Position numbers and translations under genes: made by a program. This document shows, piece by piece, positions 27,650 through 36,286 of a DNA stretch of 64,000 bases. This DNA is from Paraburkholderia kirstenboschensis (GTDB lineage Bacteria; Pseudomonadota; Gammaproteobacteria; Burkholderiales; Burkholderiaceae), in NCBI RefSeq assembly GCF_904848585.1, contig NZ_CAJHCR010000003.1, positions 434,001 through 498,000 on the forward strand, written 5' to 3'. The notes beneath the pieces were generated by a model, which saw only the letters and a program-made list of their open reading frames with translations, had not been told where the DNA came from and did not search any database. Position 1 is the first letter of the stretch, and each line of letters begins with the position of its first letter.

Positions 27650-29449
27650 ATGAACATTGACTCCCACAAGCGGGACTTCTCCGCGAACGCGCGACTACCG
27701 GGCATTTTCGCGCTCGCCGCGTGCATCGGCGCGGTCAGCACGCTCGCAGCCGTCGTGTTGCTGAACCTGATTCATCTGTTCACGAACCTGTTTTTCTTCG
27801 GCACATTGTCGTTCGTCGAACATTCGCCCGCCCATAACAACCTCGGCATCTGGGTCATTGGCGTGCCGATAATCGGCGGATTGATAGTCGGCTTGATGGC
27901 GCGGTTTGGCTCGGAAAAGATTCGCGGGCATGGCATTCCCGAGGCGATCGAGGCGATCCTGTTCGGCAAAAGCCGGATGTCGCCCAAGGTGGCTGTGCTC
28001 AAGCCGCTGTCGTCGGGCATCGTGATCGGCAGCGGCGGCCCGTTCGGCGCCGAGGGGCCCATCATCATGACGGGCGGCGCGCTCGGATCGCTGATCGCGC
28101 AATGCTTCAAGGTCACGTCCGCGGAACGGAAGACGCTGCTCGTGGCGGGCGCCGCCGCCGGCATGACCGCCGTGTTCGGCACGCCCGTGGCGGCGGTGCT
28201 GCTGGCCGTGGAATTGCTGCTCTTCGAATGGCGGCCGCGCAGTTTTCTGCCCGTGGCCGTAGCCTGCGCGGTAGCCGGTTTTGCTCGCGCGGCGTTCTTC
28301 GGCACGGGTCCGCTGTTTCCGCTCGAAACAGCCGCGCCAGATGGATGGTCGCTGTTTTCTTGCCTGATTGCAGGGCTTTTGTCCGGCGCGCTCGCGTCGG
28401 GGCTTTCCGCCGCGCTTTACAAAACCGAAGATCTGTTCGGCAAGCTGCCCATTCACTGGATGTGGTGGCCCGCGCTCGGTGGCGTTGTAGTGGGTATCGG
28501 CGGATGGCTGGAGCCGCGAGCGCTCGGCGTAGGCTACGACGTGATCGGCGACCTGCTGCATCAACACATTGCATTGCAGATCGCCATTGTGCTGCTCGCG
28601 GTGAAAGCCATCATGTGGGTCGTCGCGCTCGGGTCGGGTACATCGGGTGGCGTGCTCGCCCCGCTGCTGATGCTCGGCGCGGGACTCGGCACCGTCCTCT
28701 CACACTGGCTGCCGGGCAATCAACCCGCACTGTGGCCGCTCGTCTGCATGGCCGCAACGCTCGGCGCGACACTCGGTGCGCCGTTGACCGCCATCGTCTT
28801 TGCGTTCGGCCTCACGCACGACAGCAATGCGCTGTTGCCCTTGCTCACTGCTACGCTGGTCGCTCACGGCTTTGCCACGGTCACCATGCGCCGCTCGATC
28901 ATGACCGAAAAAATCGCGCGACGCGGCTATCACATCTACCGCGAATACGGCGTGGATCCTCTTGAGCGCCATCATGTGGATGAGGTGATGACAGCCTCCG
29001 TCGAGTCGATCGAAGCCGACATGACGGTCGGCACGGCGCTCGACAGATTTTTCGGCGCAAAGCAGACCCGTCGCGCGTACCCGGTGGTGCGTGGCGCCGT
29101 GGTAATCGGCGTGGCCGATCGCGCGTTGCTCGAACAGTTTCGCGACGAGGACCCGAACCTGCGGCCCGCCATGAGCGTCGCAGACGTCTTCGCTCAGCGC
29201 TCACTGGCGTTCGCCTTGCCCTCCGAGACCTGCCGTCTGGTAGCGACGAGACTGGCGGTGCACGGCCTCGAACGATTGCCCGTTGTGGCCGATGCAATGT
29301 CGATGCGTCTCGTCGGCATCGTCTCGCGCAGCGATCTCGTCAAGCCGTCGCTCAGTCACTTCGAAGAAGAGCACAAGAAAGAGCGGTTCCGCCGTCTGAC
29401 GCCGGCGCGCGGCAAACGGCGATTTGCGCCCATAGGCAAAGCGGGCTAA
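27650..29449 (+). CDS. ClC-family chloride channel/transporter with C-terminal CBS domains
   Basis: 599 residues. ClC selectivity motifs: GHGIPEAIEA (93-102, corresponding to the GSGIP loop), GSGGPFGAEGP (127-137, with the gating glutamate Glu135 retained) and a GTSGGVLAPLLMLGAGLG block. About 430 residues of membrane domain are followed by two CBS domains at ~445-580 (VMTASVESIEADMTVGTAL; ADVFAQRSLAFALPSETC). The glutamate gate suggests an anion/proton exchanger or gated channel. It is cotranscribed with the MarR regulator; a hairpin lies just after the stop. Confidence 0.92.
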   Translation: MNIDSHKRDFSANARLPGIFALAACIGAVSTLAAVVLLNLIHLFTNLFFFGTLSFVEHSPAHNNLGIWVIGVPIIGGLIVGLMARFGSEKIRGHGIPEAIEAILFGKSRMSPKVAVLKPLSSGIVIGSGGPFGAEGPIIMTGGALGSLIAQCFKVTSAERKTLLVAGAAAGMTAVFGTPVAAVLLAVELLLFEWRPRSFLPVAVACAVAGFARAAFFGTGPLFPLETAAPDGWSLFSCLIAGLLSGALASGLSAALYKTEDLFGKLPIHWMWWPALGGVVVGIGGWLEPRALGVGYDVIGDLLHQHIALQIAIVLLAVKAIMWVVALGSGTSGGVLAPLLMLGAGLGTVLSHWLPGNQPALWPLVCMAATLGATLGAPLTAIVFAFGLTHDSNALLPLLTATLVAHGFATVTMRRSIMTEKIARRGYHIYREYGVDPLERHHVDEVMTASVESIEADMTVGTALDRFFGAKQTRRAYPVVRGAVVIGVADRALLEQFRDEDPNLRPAMSVADVFAQRSLAFALPSETCRLVATRLAVHGLERLPVVADAMSMRLVGIVSRSDLVKPSLSHFEEEHKKERFRRLTPARGKRRFAPIGKAG

Positions 29450-29458
29450 TTGAGGCCG

Positions 29459-29481
29459 GTCCGCTTCAATGTGAAGCGGAC
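29459..29481. terminator. Hairpin shared by convergent ClC and DUF488 genes
   Basis: GTCCGCTTCA (29459-29468) and TGAAGCGGAC (29472-29481) form a perfect 10-bp stem with a 3-base loop. It begins ten bases after the ClC stop and covers the last codons and stop of the convergent gene. No T-run follows on the plus strand, so termination is possible but not certain. Confidence 0.45.
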
Positions 29482-30011
29482 TGCGCCGGATAGACGAGCA
29501 AACCATCGGGCTGCGCGTTTGCGCCCGGCGTGATGGTCGCCGGGTTCACGTGGTGCGCATCCATGATGTGCATTACCGTTTCGCCGTGCATCAACAGGTA
29601 ATCCGTAATGATGCGCCTGTGACAACGCCACCACACTGCTTCCGAGCACATGATCGCGCAACGCCTGCGATGTCCCAGTTCACGAAGTTCTGCCAGACCC
29701 TTTTGAAAAGGGTCCGTCATGGCGTAATCAGCGTAGTTACGAAACGCGGGATGCGTCCAGTACCCGTTCACGGATGGACCCTCATCTTTGCGACGGCCAC
29801 GGCGCCCGCCGAGTTCCGCCAGATGAACGTAGTCGATATGTGCCAGTGCCAGCGAGTCCGGCAGCGTATCGCGGTTGAACTGCGGGTTGGTACGAGAACG
29901 CGGAATGCTGCGCACGTCGACTAATGTTTCGACCTCCGAATTATTGAGCAACTCAATCAGTTCGGACAGCGTGCGCGTGGAGTGCCCGATCGTGAAGAAT
30001 GGCCGTGCCAT
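29466..30011 (-). CDS. DUF488 family protein
   Basis: 181 residues of the DUF488 family: TIGHSTRTLSELIELL at the N-terminus, VDVRSIPRSRTNPQFN (metal/phosphate-like Arg-rich motif), YVHLAELGGRR, and CSEAVWWRCHRRIITDYL near residue 125 with the conserved Cys and His. The biochemical role of the family is not established. The second ATG of the initial ATGATG (30011) has better spacing to GAGG than the first. It stands alone, downstream of the efflux operon on the same strand and 140 bases away. Confidence 0.85.
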   Translation of the reverse strand: MARPFFTIGHSTRTLSELIELLNNSEVETLVDVRSIPRSRTNPQFNRDTLPDSLALAHIDYVHLAELGGRRGRRKDEGPSVNGYWTHPAFRNYADYAMTDPFQKGLAELRELGHRRRCAIMCSEAVWWRCHRRIITDYLLMHGETVMHIMDAHHVNPATITPGANAQPDGLLVYPAQSASH

Positions 30012-30151
30012 CATGACCTCGTCGGCTTCGTCGTGTCATCGGATTGTATCGCCAGTAAGGCGTCAACCAACCGCCCCCCGCCTGCACTTTCGCCACGCAT
30101 TCTGCATGCCCGCACGATCCGCCACCCGCAGCGCATCGGTCACATAGCAGA

Positions 30152-31588
30152 TCAATTGTTCGCCGAGACCGCTGTCACCGCTTCAGGAACATCCCAGCCG
30201 CCGCCCAGCGAACGATACAAGGCAACGGCAGCAAGCGCATGCTCGCGCCTTGCCTGGTTCAGCGATTCAGCGTCGCGCAAGTACGCCTCCTGCGCTGCGA
30301 GCACATCGAGGAAACTGGACGCACCACCTTTGTACAGTTCACTCGACAAACGCAACGCATGATTCGACGCATCCAGCGCGCCGCCAAGCCGCTCCACTTG
30401 TACGGCGCCGTTCACCAGCTCGCTGCGAGAGTCTTCGATCTCCTTTAGCGCCTGCAGCATCGTCTGCTGCAAGCCGAGTTGCGATTCACGCATGCGGCTC
30501 TCGCTCGCATCGATATCCGCGGTGATTCGGCCGGCGTTGAAGATCGGGCTCGTCGCGCTCAACGCGGCGCTAAACAGGTTGTCGGTCAGCGTCGGCAGCC
30601 CGAGATACGAAGAGGCCAGCAAACCATCGGCGAGACTCAACTTGAACTTGGGATAACGCTCCGCCTTCGAGACGCCCACTTCCGCCGCGCGCCGCTCGAC
30701 GGTGGCATACGCTGTGCGCACGTCGGGCCGCTGCAATAGTGCTTCCGAAGGCAGCACTTGCGGCACACGCTGTGCCGGCACGGGAATGTCGCGCGCATCC
30801 GCGAGCAGCAGGCTATCGACGCTCTCCGGCGTGCGCCCCGAATACACCGCGATCAAACTGAGTTGATGCTGCACGGCGGTCTGCATGCGCGGAATCTGCG
30901 ACTGCAAGTCCTGCAACTGATTCTGCGCGCGCGCGACATCGAGTTGTGACGACAGGCCGTAATGCAGACGCTGCTGCGTGAGTTTCAGCGCGCGAGCGCG
31001 TATCTGTTCGTTCTCGCTGAGGATCTGCAACTGCTCCTGTGCCCAGCGCAAATCGATATAGGCCGCTGCAGCATTGGCGGCGAGCGCAAGCCGCACCTCG
31101 TTCAACGCGGATTGCCGGCCCGACACTTGTGCTTGCGCCGCCAGAACGGCCAGACGTTCGCCGCCGAATACATCCGGCGCCCAGCTGGCCGTGAGGCCGG
31201 CACCCGCTTGACGCACGTATCCGAGCGGCGGCGGTGTGTTTTGCCGCGAATACGATGCGTTGGCGCCGGCATTCAGCTCAGGGAGCAAGGCAGCGCGATT
31301 CTGCGTAACCAGGTCCTGCGCCTGCCTGACGCGCTCTACTGCCGCCTGCACGTCGAGATTGCCGGTCAGTACCGACTCGACCAGCCGATGCATGACAGGG
31401 TCGCCAAACTGATCCCACCACACATTGGCGCTCACGCTGTCTTGCGGCGCGTCCACGCTCCATGCTTGTGGCGCGAGTGTGCTCACCGTCTGCGGCAGAT
31501 CCGCGTGTGTCGCCGGCTGCACGGCGCACGCAGCAAGCGCCAGCGCTAGAGCGCTGGTCAGTACTTTGAGAGCGGTCGTTTTCATCAT
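30152..31588 (-). CDS. Outer-membrane efflux lipoprotein, NodT/OprM type
   Basis: 478 residues. The lipoprotein signal peptide ends in the lipobox LAAC (near residue 20). Two outer-membrane efflux (TolC-type) repeats follow: WWDQFGDPVMHRLVESVL at the start of the first, and QRPDVRTAYATVERRAAEVG between the two halves. It forms the trimeric channel for the MFS pump encoded upstream. GAGG five bases before the ATG at 31588 favours it over 31585 and 31606. Its start overlaps the end of the transporter gene at 31596 only through intergenic bases, so the three genes are one operon. Confidence 0.92.
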   Translation of the reverse strand: MMKTTALKVLTSALALALAACAVQPATHADLPQTVSTLAPQAWSVDAPQDSVSANVWWDQFGDPVMHRLVESVLTGNLDVQAAVERVRQAQDLVTQNRAALLPELNAGANASYSRQNTPPPLGYVRQAGAGLTASWAPDVFGGERLAVLAAQAQVSGRQSALNEVRLALAANAAAAYIDLRWAQEQLQILSENEQIRARALKLTQQRLHYGLSSQLDVARAQNQLQDLQSQIPRMQTAVQHQLSLIAVYSGRTPESVDSLLLADARDIPVPAQRVPQVLPSEALLQRPDVRTAYATVERRAAEVGVSKAERYPKFKLSLADGLLASSYLGLPTLTDNLFSAALSATSPIFNAGRITADIDASESRMRESQLGLQQTMLQALKEIEDSRSELVNGAVQVERLGGALDASNHALRLSSELYKGGASSFLDVLAAQEAYLRDAESLNQARREHALAAVALYRSLGGGWDVPEAVTAVSANN

Positions 31589-31595
31589 CAGGTCC

Positions 31596-33167
31596 TCAAT
31601 GAGCATCGGGCGGCGGCGCGGTATTTCCGAATGGGCGCGAGAAAAGCACGCTCAGCAAGCCCACCACGAAACACAGCGACACGGCGAGAAAAGTGTCGGA
31701 GAAAGTGAGCACCAGGGCTTCACGCGTCAGAACCGTATGCAATGCGCCAAGTCCCGCATTGGCTGCATTGAGCGCGTTTCCACCGAGTGCCGCGAAATGC
31801 GCGGCTTGCTGCTGCAAGATCGATTCGACTACCGGACGGCCCGCCGTCAAATGTTCATCGAGCCGCTCGTAGTGCAGATTGAGCCGGTCGTTCAGCATCG
31901 TGCTGCTCACTGCAATGCCGATTGCGCCGCCCAGATTACGCATCAGATTGAAGAGGCCGCTCGCGGACCGAAGTCGAGACGGTGGTAGTGAACCGAGCGC
32001 CATCGTGACGATTGGGGGAATGCAGAACTGTTGACCGATGCCCCGCAGCGCCTGCGGAATCAGCAACTCCTGCCAGCCCCATTCATGAGTGAGGGGCACA
32101 TACAGATAACAGCCAACGCCGAACAACGCGAGGCCAAACACCATCAAGAGGCGCATATCGACAAAGCGTGCAAGCGTCGAATACGCGACGAGCGCCAGTA
32201 ACTGGAAACAGCCTACCGACAACAACGCAAGGCCGATCTGCAACGAGTCGAAACCGCGCACGCGAGACAGGAATACCGGCGTCAGGAAAACCGTGCAGAA
32301 GATCCCAATGCCTGTGATAAACGACAGCAAACTGCCGATGCCGAAATTGCGAACCGCCAGCGCGCGCAAGTCGACAATCGGTTCCTTCGCGGTAAACGCA
32401 TGCACCAGGAAAAGAAATCCGCAAATAGCCGATATCCAGGTGCACAGCACGATCACGTCGTCGCCGAACCAGTTCTTGCGCGGCCCTTCTTCGAGCACAT
32501 ATTCAAGGCAGCCGAGAAAGCCCGACATGAGCGCAATGCCCAGGTAGTCGCCTTTTTTCAACAGCGACAAATCAGCTTTGTCCACATGCACGTACTTCGG
32601 CACCGTCAACGCGACGGCAAGACCAGGCGCCAGGTTCAGATAGAACAGCCAGTGCCAAGACCATTGCGACGTAATCCAGCCGCCGATTACAGGCCCCACG
32701 GTCGGCGCGAGCGACGCGAGCGCACCGATCGTGGTCGACGCGATCAGGCGTTGCTTGCCCGGAAACAACACGAACGCCGTGGTAAACACGGTCGGAATCA
32801 TCGCGGCGCCGAGCGCGCCTTGCAGGCCGCGAAACAGGATCATCGAATTGATGTCCCATGCGAGTCCGCACAACATGCTCGTGACGGTAAAGCCAAGTGC
32901 CGAGAACGCGAACAGCCAGCGCGTGGAAAACACGCGAGTAAGCCAGCCGGACATCGGAATCACGAGGATCTCAGCGATCAGATACGAGGTCTGCACCCAC
33001 GACAACTCGTCCTGACTAGCGGACAAGCCGCCGCCGATATCTTTGAGCGACGACGCGACGATCTGGATATCGAGCGTCGCCATGAAAAAGCCGAGGCACA
33101 TCAGCGAGAATGCGAAGACCTTCGTGCGCGTCGGCTGATCGGCGGGATTGGCGAAAATGTCGGTCAT
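31596..33167 (-). CDS. emrB: DHA2-type MFS multidrug exporter (EmrB/QacA family)
   Basis: 523 residues with about 14 membrane helices. N-terminal signature: LGFFMATLDIQIVASSL (motif D1 of the DHA2 family), then SWVQTSYLIAEILVIPMSGWL and FRGLQGALGAAMIP. Motif C appears as PTVGPVIGGWI. A proton-driven exporter of hydrophobic compounds, detergents or aromatic acids, working with the HlyD-type adaptor (6 bases upstream) and the NodT-type channel (8 bases downstream). Probably repressed by one or both MarR proteins upstream. Confidence 0.93.
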   Translation of the reverse strand: MTDIFANPADQPTRTKVFAFSLMCLGFFMATLDIQIVASSLKDIGGGLSASQDELSWVQTSYLIAEILVIPMSGWLTRVFSTRWLFAFSALGFTVTSMLCGLAWDINSMILFRGLQGALGAAMIPTVFTTAFVLFPGKQRLIASTTIGALASLAPTVGPVIGGWITSQWSWHWLFYLNLAPGLAVALTVPKYVHVDKADLSLLKKGDYLGIALMSGFLGCLEYVLEEGPRKNWFGDDVIVLCTWISAICGFLFLVHAFTAKEPIVDLRALAVRNFGIGSLLSFITGIGIFCTVFLTPVFLSRVRGFDSLQIGLALLSVGCFQLLALVAYSTLARFVDMRLLMVFGLALFGVGCYLYVPLTHEWGWQELLIPQALRGIGQQFCIPPIVTMALGSLPPSRLRSASGLFNLMRNLGGAIGIAVSSTMLNDRLNLHYERLDEHLTAGRPVVESILQQQAAHFAALGGNALNAANAGLGALHTVLTREALVLTFSDTFLAVSLCFVVGLLSVLFSRPFGNTAPPPDAH

Positions 33168-33173
33168 GATGGT

Positions 33174-34292
33174 TTATCCGCGAGCCGGCGCGGTTTGAGC
33201 GCCGACTTGGCCGACGTGATCGAGGTGAACCTTTACTGTCGCCGAGAGACCGGGGCGCAGCACGCCTTGCATGTCCTCAGGCACATTCAGGCGCACGCGC
33301 ACCGGCACGCGCTGCACGATCTTCGTAAAGTTGCCGGTCGCGTTTTCGGCGGGCAGGACACTGAATGTTGCGCCGGTTGCCGGAGCGAGGCTCTCCACCA
33401 CGCCGTGAATGCGTGCGCTCGAAGCATCCAGATCCACGTCGACGGTGTCGCCGACGCGCATCTTCTTCAACTGGTCTTCCTTGAAGTTCGCGTCGATCCA
33501 CAAACCGCTCGCTGGCACCACCGTCAGCAGCGAAACGCCGGTGTTCGCAAGCAGTCCGACCCGCGCGGTGCGGTTGCCCACGTAGCCGTCGATCGGGGAA
33601 CGAATGGTGGTGTATTCGACGTTCAGCGCCGCCACGCGCTGCGCCGCCTCCGCGGTGGCAATGCGGGCCAGTGCGTCGCCGATCTGCGCGTCGAGCACGG
33701 CTATTTGCCGCTGCGCCGCGATCAATGACGCGCCGCTGCGATCCACCGCGGCATGCGCCTTCGTGAGATCGGCATTGGCACGCTCCACGACCTGATTCGA
33801 TACTGCGTCGTCTTTCACGAGCTCGCGATAGCGTGCCTGATCCGCTGCGCTGCGTGTCAGTTCGGCGCCGGTGGCGCGAACTTCTGCGGCCTGTTCGTTG
33901 ATCGTTGCAAGCTGCAACGATTTCTTAGCCTGCAATTCGGTCACTGCGGCTTGCGCGCTGCGCACCTCGGCTGCGGCTTGCGCGAGGCGTGCGTCGTAGT
34001 CCCGCGAGTCCAACCTGACGAGTACTTGGCCCGCGTGCACGAACTGGTTGTCCTTCACCAGCACGTCAGCCACGAAGCCATTCACCTTCGGCGCCATGAC
34101 CGTGACATCGCCACCCACGTAGGCATCGTCCGTCGTTTCGACGAAGCGTCCCGCGAAGAACCAGTACGACGCGGCGAGCGCCAGCACGGCAAGCACCGTG
34201 ATGATCGCGAGCAGCATCCACGGAACGCGCCTGGCCGGTTTGCCGGCCTGCGCGGCGCCCGCTGGCGCAACAGTCGAAGGTGTAGTGGACAT
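33174..34292 (-). CDS. emrA: Membrane-fusion (HlyD/EmrA) subunit of the efflux pump
   Basis: 372 residues. A single N-terminal membrane helix (MLLAIITVLAVLALAASYWFF, ~28-48) is followed by the biotinyl-lipoyl-like half (VETTDDAYVGGDVTVMAPKV), a long coiled coil (residues ~100-200) and a beta-barrel domain (YTTIRSPIDGYVGNR). It bridges EmrB and the outer-membrane channel. The ATG at 34292 is preferred over an in-frame start 23 codons upstream, because that extension would run across the palindromic operator at 34303-34318, which should lie in the leader or promoter. Confidence 0.92.
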   Translation of the reverse strand: MSTTPSTVAPAGAAQAGKPARRVPWMLLAIITVLAVLALAASYWFFAGRFVETTDDAYVGGDVTVMAPKVNGFVADVLVKDNQFVHAGQVLVRLDSRDYDARLAQAAAEVRSAQAAVTELQAKKSLQLATINEQAAEVRATGAELTRSAADQARYRELVKDDAVSNQVVERANADLTKAHAAVDRSGASLIAAQRQIAVLDAQIGDALARIATAEAAQRVAALNVEYTTIRSPIDGYVGNRTARVGLLANTGVSLLTVVPASGLWIDANFKEDQLKKMRVGDTVDVDLDASSARIHGVVESLAPATGATFSVLPAENATGNFTKIVQRVPVRVRLNVPEDMQGVLRPGLSATVKVHLDHVGQVGAQTAPARG

Positions 34293-34302
34293 GATGTTTG
34301 TA

Positions 34303-34318
34303 TGTGTGCGTATGCACT
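34303..34318. promoter_or_regulatory. Efflux operon operator, copy A of a 16-bp palindromic site
   Basis: TGTGTGCGTATGCACT, 10 bases upstream of the emrA start. Core GTGCGTATGCAC is a near-perfect palindrome. The identical 16-mer occurs inverted at 34840-34855, and a one-mismatch copy at 35346-35361. Probable binding site of the adjacent MarR proteins. Confidence 0.75.
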
Positions 34319-34402
34319 GGTGAAGTTGAAAAAATAGCGCCGATTGATGGCGCCCGTTCATTGCGTAATTTGCTACCAGTCTGTCATTGCCTCGCGCTCA
34401 AT

Positions 34403-34822
34403 TCACAAGTGCCCGGTGATTGCGAACAACTCGCCGCGCAACGCTTGCGCACGTTGCCCGCCAAAGCTGTGCTCGAATTCGGCCTGCGCGGCATGCCAGT
34501 GCTTGCGCCCCGCCTCGAGCCGCGCTTCGCCTTCTGTTGTAAGCGTGACTGACAGCGCTCGTGCATCCGCGCCGTGCGCCTCGCTCAACAGGAGCCCGCT
34601 GCGGCGCAGCGGCTGGATCGTGCGGACGAGCGTGGTGCGCTGCATGCGCATGGCGTCAGCCAGTTGCTTCATTGTCATTGGGCCAGTGCGTTTGAGGCGG
34701 CCAAGCAGGGAGAATTGTGTGATCGTCAAACCGACACCCGCCAGATGGCGGTCGTAGATCTGCGAGACATAACGCGCCGCCTGGCGGATGGCAAAACAAT
34801 CGTCGTCGAAGGGCTCTTCCAT
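34403..34822 (-). CDS. MarR-family regulator 1 of the efflux operon
   Basis: 139 residues. Winged helix core at ~35-105 (LTITQFSLLGRLKR, MKQLADAMRMQRTTLVRTIQPLRRSGLL). Clearly paralogous to the MarR encoded next to it at 34910-35332: the shared pattern is FAIRQAARYVSQIYDRHLAGVG, with AQAEFEHSFGGQRAQALRGELFAITG at the C-terminus. It lies 110 bases upstream of emrA on the same strand, with its own copy of the palindromic site 18 bases before its start. Likely an autoregulated repressor of the efflux pump. Confidence 0.9.
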   Translation of the reverse strand: MEEPFDDDCFAIRQAARYVSQIYDRHLAGVGLTITQFSLLGRLKRTGPMTMKQLADAMRMQRTTLVRTIQPLRRSGLLLSEAHGADARALSVTLTTEGEARLEAGRKHWHAAQAEFEHSFGGQRAQALRGELFAITGHL

Positions 34823-34839
34823 TGCTGCGACTCCTCATG

Positions 34840-34855
34840 AGTGCATACGCACACA
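34840..34855. promoter_or_regulatory. Operator copy B, ahead of MarR gene 1
   Basis: AGTGCATACGCACACA is the exact reverse complement of the site at 34303-34318. It lies 17 bases upstream of the MarR gene 1 start codon (34822), immediately after the terminator of MarR gene 2. Confidence 0.75.
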
Positions 34856-34864
34856 CGTAGATAT

Positions 34865-34897
34865 AAAAAAGCTCGCAAACGAAACTATTCGCGAGCT
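34865..34897 (-). terminator. Terminator of MarR gene 2
   Basis: Minus strand: AGCTCGC ... GCGAGCT (34897-34891 and 34876-34870) with a 14-base loop, followed by a run of Ts (34869-34865). It lies 13 bases after the stop of the MarR gene at 34910, so the two MarR genes are probably transcribed separately. Confidence 0.7.
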
Positions 34898-34909
34898 CAT
34901 GCGCCGGCG

Positions 34910-35332
34910 TTAGCCGGTAATAGTGAACAACTCAGCGCGTAACGCCTTGGCACGCCCGCGTCCGAACTTCTCTTCGAACTCGTTTTGCGCGGCACGCCAT
35001 GCGATAGCTGCCTGGTCGAAAGTCTTCTCGCCCTTCTCCGTCAGGCTGAACAGATAGGTTCTGCCGTCGTGTTCAGCCGATTCTGCGACCACCAGACCGT
35101 CGCGTTGCAACGGTTTCATGGCGCGCACGAGCGTGGTGCGCTCCATCACCATTGCGTCTGCGAGATCCAGGATCGGCAAATTGGGCGTGCGCGCGAGTTT
35201 GGCGAGAATCGTGAATTGCGCTGCCGTGACCCCCACCGTGCTGAGATGGCGCTCATACAGCTGCGTGATGTGCCGCGCCGCCTGGCGCAGCGCAAAGCAG
35301 TTGCATTCGTCGTAGGAGAGAGGACGGTTCAT
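34910..35332 (-). CDS. MarR-family regulator 2 (paralogue)
   Basis: 140 residues with a MarR core like its neighbour (VTAAQFTILAKLARTPNLPILDLADAMVMERTTLVRAMKPLQRDGLV). The ends CNCFALRQAARHITQLYERHLSTVG and FEEKFGRGRAKALRAELFTITG align closely with regulator 1, so the pair arose by tandem duplication. The ATG at 35332 is preferred to 35368 because the longer form would cover the palindrome at 35346-35361. It has its own terminator and its own operator. Confidence 0.9.
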   Translation of the reverse strand: MNRPLSYDECNCFALRQAARHITQLYERHLSTVGVTAAQFTILAKLARTPNLPILDLADAMVMERTTLVRAMKPLQRDGLVVAESAEHDGRTYLFSLTEKGEKTFDQAAIAWRAAQNEFEEKFGRGRAKALRAELFTITG

Positions 35333-35345
35333 GCTTCGCAGTTTA

Positions 35346-35361
35346 TGTGTGCATATGCACT
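35346..35361. promoter_or_regulatory. Operator copy C, ahead of MarR gene 2
   Basis: TGTGTGCATATGCACT, 13 bases upstream of the ATG at 35332. It differs from copies A and B at one position, which turns the core into the perfect palindrome GTGCATATGCAC. Confidence 0.75.
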
Positions 35362-35395
35362 TCGTCAAGTATTTTTACGCAGCAAACGCTCAGCG

Positions 35396-36286
35396 CTAAA
35401 GCGCGAGAACCGTCACGCCCACTTCCACGCGATGCGCGCCCCCACCGAGGATCATGCCGCGCAACAAAGACACGTCGCTGTAATCGCGGCCGATTGCGAG
35501 CGTAACGTGGTCGGTATCGGCGAGCACGTCGTTGGTTGGGTCGAGGTCGATCCAGCCGCTGCCCGGACAATACACAGACACCCACGCATGCGACGCGTCC
35601 GCGCCGATCAGACGCGGCTGCCCCGCTGGCGGATCATTACGCAGATAGCCGCTCACGTAGCGCGCGGGCAAACCAAGCGAGCGCAAGCAGCCGATCATCA
35701 CCTGCGCGAAGTCCTGGCACACGCCGCTCTTGAGTTCGAACGCACGCTCGGCAGGCGTATCGAACATCGTCGCCGACGGTTTGTACGCGAAGTCTTCGTG
35801 AATGCGGTGCATCAGATCGATCGCACCAGCGGCAACCGGCATGCCGGGCGGAAAACTCGGCAGCGCATAAGCGCGCAACGACGGCCACGGCGCGATATTC
35901 GGCGACGCGAAGCAGAACTCGGCCTCGGCCCGGAACTGCCCGCCCACGCGAAACTCGAGCGCGTCGGCCACTTCTTCCCACGCCGGTGTGGCTTGGGGAT
36001 CGAGATTAGTCCAGCGCGGCGTGAGCGCCACGGTCGTTTCGCTGACCAGTTGCAGCCGCTCATGCGGCGCGTCGAGCGCGAAATAGAGGACGTCGTTGCC
36101 GAACGCATCGATACGACTATTCAGATACGAGGGCTGCGGCTCGATGCGTTCGTCGTGCGACACGACCCGCTGCCACTCACAGACGATAGGCCGGATAGTT
36201 GCAAGATGCTGCGCGGTCTCCACATACGTCGAGTAGTGGTACGTGGTGCGGTGCGAAACCGACAGCACGACAGGCGGGGTTTTCAT
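35396..36286 (-). CDS. Transglutaminase-like cysteine peptidase
   Basis: 296 residues. An N-terminal beta-sandwich region (RTTYHYSTYVETAQHLATIRP, ~13-33) is followed by the transglutaminase-like catalytic domain with Cys190 (ELKSGVCQDFAQV), His233 (ASHAWV) and Asp249 (WIDLDPTND). The complete triad indicates an active thiol enzyme, predicted cytoplasmic, that cleaves or transfers amide bonds. The ATG at 36286 overlaps the stop of the ATP-grasp/alpha-E gene (ATGA). It is the third gene of the DUF2126/ATP-grasp operon, and its neighbours suggest a role in releasing or trimming an enzyme-made peptide. Confidence 0.88.
   Translation of the reverse strand: MKTPPVVLSVSHRTTYHYSTYVETAQHLATIRPIVCEWQRVVSHDERIEPQPSYLNSRIDAFGNDVLYFALDAPHERLQLVSETTVALTPRWTNLDPQATPAWEEVADALEFRVGGQFRAEAEFCFASPNIAPWPSLRAYALPSFPPGMPVAAGAIDLMHRIHEDFAYKPSATMFDTPAERAFELKSGVCQDFAQVMIGCLRSLGLPARYVSGYLRNDPPAGQPRLIGADASHAWVSVYCPGSGWIDLDPTNDVLADTDHVTLAIGRDYSDVSLLRGMILGGGAHRVEVGVTVLAL

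Noticed and set aside
32400-33728. Plus-strand frame (442 codons) opposite emrB/emrA
   Set aside because: Antisense to clear transporter genes; Arg/His-rich product without any domain.
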